Of a stretch of DNA of 8,052 bases, positions 6,867-8,052 are shown piece by piece. Numbering within the stretch: the stretch's first letter is position 1; each line of letters starts with the position of its first letter. The notes under the pieces are model-generated. The model saw nothing but the letters and a program-made list of their open reading frames with translations. It was not told where the DNA came from and did no database searches. A program made the position numbers and the translations under genes. Source of the DNA: an uncultured Clostridia bacterium (GTDB taxonomy: Bacteria > Bacillota_A > Clostridia > Oscillospirales > Oscillospiraceae); NCBI GenBank assembly GCA_946059285.1, contig CAMGMW010000051.1, forward strand, positions 1 to 8,052, read 5' to 3'.

Positions 6867-7967
6867 TCACTCCACATTATTGGCATAATAGGTCCCAACC
6901 AGCCGGAGCTTTGCACATATGGCGGAAAGCTCCCGCAGCATGTCCTGTCCATTTTCGTTGTTGATATTCCCTTCTGCTTCGATATAAAAGAAGTAGCTCC
7001 ACTGAAGGTCCTTCATGGGGCGGCTGCGCAGGTTCCGCATGTTAAAGCCGTGCGCGCCTATGATATTCAGAGTCTGTGCCAGCGCGCCGGCTTCGTTCTG
7101 CACGGTAAAAACCAGGATAAAGTTCTCATCCTCCCGCTTTCCGAACGTAGCGGGTCGGTTCTGTGCGCGGGAAAACGCAGCAAAGCGGGTGGTATTGTTT
7201 TTGCTGTCATTAATACCGCTGTCCAGAATTTTCAGACCAAAAATCGCCGATGTCTCATCCGACGCAATCGCCGCAAGCGAAGGATCGCCCGCTTCCCTCA
7301 CATGCTTTGCCGCCAGCGCTGTGTTGGAATACGTCTTTATTTGAAATCCATGCCGGTGGATATAGTCGCCGCACTGCGCGAGCGCCTGTGGATGGCTGAC
7401 CACGGTATTGATGCTGTCAAGGGAAGCGCCCTCGATGCCCATCAGACTATGAATGACCGGCAGGTCAATGACCTGATTTACATACAGACTCCCGGAAAAA
7501 ATCAGGTCCATGACCGTTCCGACTTCGCCCGCATAGCTGTTTTCCAGGGGAAGCACTGCGCTGTCGTATTCTCCTCTCTCCACAGCCTGATACGCATCGG
7601 TGAATTCCGGACAGGCAATCAGCTCGGCCTCCGGAAACATCCGTTTTGCGGCGGCATATGCGAAAGCGCCCTCTACCCCGGAATAGGCGACGCGCATCCC
7701 GTTCATGATTCTCGCCTGATAGTCACAGGAGAGGTCGATGGTTTTCCTGAGAAACTGGACATAGTAGGATTCAACATCCGCGCTCTGGATCAGCTTTCTG
7801 TTTCTGTTGATGAGATCAAGCTCTCTGGCGGAATCACGAATAGAGAGTCCGCATTCTTTTTTGTAGGCCGCGATTGCTTCGCAAACCTTCATTCGCTCCT
7901 CAAAGAGTTTTGCCATCTCAAGATCAATTCTGCTGATTTCATTCCGTGACATTTCAAGTTTGTTCAT
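6867..7967 (-). CDS. pheA: Bifunctional chorismate mutase / prephenate dehydratase (P-protein)
   Basis: Rearranges chorismate to prephenate and then dehydrates it to phenylpyruvate, the phenylalanine branch. Numbering is from the ATG at 7967 (366 residues). Residues 1 to about 88 form an AroQ-class chorismate mutase with the catalytic set visible: Arg8, Arg25, Lys36, Asp45, Arg48, Glu49, Ser80 and Gln84. Residues about 91-270 are prephenate dehydratase, with PLENSYAGEVG (140-150) and the catalytic TRF (260-262). Residues about 282-360 are an ACT domain with GALA (294-297) and RSRP (314-317), where the canonical phenylalanine-binding motif is ESRP. The frame extends three codons upstream to a GTG at 7976, but that lies inside the GGGTGATT ribosome site, so the ATG is preferred. 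This is the first visible gene of the operon. Feedback by phenylalanine through ACT is likely but unproven given the altered motif. Confidence 0.95.
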   Translation of the reverse strand: MNKLEMSRNEISRIDLEMAKLFEERMKVCEAIAAYKKECGLSIRDSARELDLINRNRKLIQSADVESYYVQFLRKTIDLSCDYQARIMNGMRVAYSGVEGAFAYAAAKRMFPEAELIACPEFTDAYQAVERGEYDSAVLPLENSYAGEVGTVMDLIFSGSLYVNQVIDLPVIHSLMGIEGASLDSINTVVSHPQALAQCGDYIHRHGFQIKTYSNTALAAKHVREAGDPSLAAIASDETSAIFGLKILDSGINDSKNNTTRFAAFSRAQNRPATFGKREDENFILVFTVQNEAGALAQTLNIIGAHGFNMRNLRSRPMKDLQWSYFFYIEAEGNINNENGQDMLRELSAICAKLRLVGTYYANNVE

Positions 7968-7970
7968 TTT

Positions 7971-7978
7971 AATCACCC
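7971..7978 (-). promoter_or_regulatory. Ribosome binding site of pheA
   Basis: GGGTGATT precedes the ATG at 7967. GGTGAT can pair with the downstream part of the anti-Shine-Dalgarno sequence. When aligned to 16S rRNA, the position of the usual GGAGG core gives normal spacing. This site overlaps the alternative GTG at 7976 and so argues against it. Confidence 0.7.
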
Positions 7979-7999
7979 AGTATTACAATAAATTATGCT

Positions 8000-8050
8000 A
8001 GTTCTTGATAAAAAGCAGCTTTTTATAGCGCCGCAGGCGCGTCAAGAACT
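8000..8050. repeat. Composite inverted-repeat element upstream of pheA (three-way junction potential)
   Basis: Terminal 9-bp perfect inverted repeats AGTTCTTGA (8000-8008) and TCAAGAACT (8042-8050) enclose two more palindromes. ATAAAAAGC (8008-8016) faces GCTTTTTAT (8018-8026), and GCGCC (8028-8032) faces GGCGC (8036-8040) around a 3-nt loop. Only two bases, 8027 and 8041, lie between the stems; one base at 8008 is shared by the outer stem and the first inner stem. As RNA it would fold into a compact three-way junction. As DNA it resembles a small non-coding palindromic repeat. It ends 32 bp upstream of the pheA ATG. Whether it is transcribed with pheA cannot be told from this window. Confidence 0.75.
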
Positions 8051-8052
8051 TA

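Noticed and set aside
5964..7949. A 661-codon open frame on the plus strand opposite aroB and pheA
   Set aside because: pheA and aroB share one frame register, and this plus-strand frame is exactly codon-aligned with both. It stays open only because the genes avoid TTA, CTA and TCA codons, the complements of the stops. Its end at 7949 is simply a TCA codon of pheA. It shows no recognisable domain, while the minus strand encodes two clear enzymes.
7968..7976. GTG at 7976 as the pheA start
   Set aside because: It falls inside the GGGTGATT ribosome site and has no Shine-Dalgarno sequence of its own. The ATG at 7967 is better placed.
8008..8040. Intrinsic terminator in the hairpins upstream of pheA
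   Set aside because: The GC hairpin is not followed by a U-tract on either strand, and the A/T-rich hairpin has no GC-rich stem. Neither fits a rho-independent terminator.
7992..8045. Possible promoter for pheA: TTGACG (8040-8045), TATAAA (8022-8027) or CATAAT (7992-7997) on the minus strand
   Set aside because: TTGACG and TATAAA are only 12 nt apart, too close for a standard promoter. CATAAT has no -35-like hexamer at 16-18 nt. The operon promoter may lie beyond position 8052.
7968..8052. Phe or aromatic leader peptide, attenuator or T-box before pheA
   Set aside because: Only 85 bases are visible. There is no run of Phe or Tyr codons, no T-box sequence and no terminator/antiterminator pair.

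Overview
The window is almost entirely filled by one tightly packed minus-strand operon for aromatic amino acid biosynthesis. Transcription runs from the right edge to the left edge: pheA (chorismate mutase/prephenate dehydratase), aroB, aroC, an aroE-aroK fusion, aroQ (type II dehydroquinase), aroA, tyrA and a class I DAHP synthase gene cut by the left edge. No real gene is supported on the plus strand. The long plus-strand open frames mirror the minus-strand genes.

Together the eight genes encode all seven shikimate steps: DAHP synthase, AroB, AroQ, AroE, AroK, AroA and AroC. They also encode the branches from chorismate to phenylpyruvate (PheA) and to 4-hydroxyphenylpyruvate (TyrA). Only the final aromatic aminotransferase and the tryptophan branch are absent. 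Gene order does not follow reaction order. Apart from a 12-nt gap between pheA and aroB, every junction overlaps by 4 to 17 nt, and three are ATGA stop/start overlaps. Each start has a recognisable Shine-Dalgarno sequence, so translational coupling is likely.

The organism is probably a Firmicute of class Clostridia, plausibly an Oscillospiraceae-like gut or anaerobic lineage. The grounds are strong GGAGG ribosome sites, the AroE N-terminal style (GEHLTHSYS), the fused AroE-AroK, an AroQ-type P-protein, a TyrA without an ACT domain, and a DAHP synthase of the style I associate with clostridia. G+C is moderately high by eye. This assignment is inference from protein style, not a database result.

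The 85 bases upstream of pheA (7968-8052) hold the most unusual non-coding structure: a 51-bp element with 9-bp perfect terminal inverted repeats enclosing two further hairpins. It would form a three-way junction as RNA, or a cruciform-like palindromic repeat as DNA. No convincing promoter is visible, so the operon promoter may lie beyond the right edge. The genes form a well-known pathway. The points worth a second look are the enzyme fusion, departures from textbook motifs at regulatory or inhibitor sites (DAHP synthase, PheA ACT domain, EPSP synthase), an 18-bp perfect palindrome inside aroC, and the upstream element.
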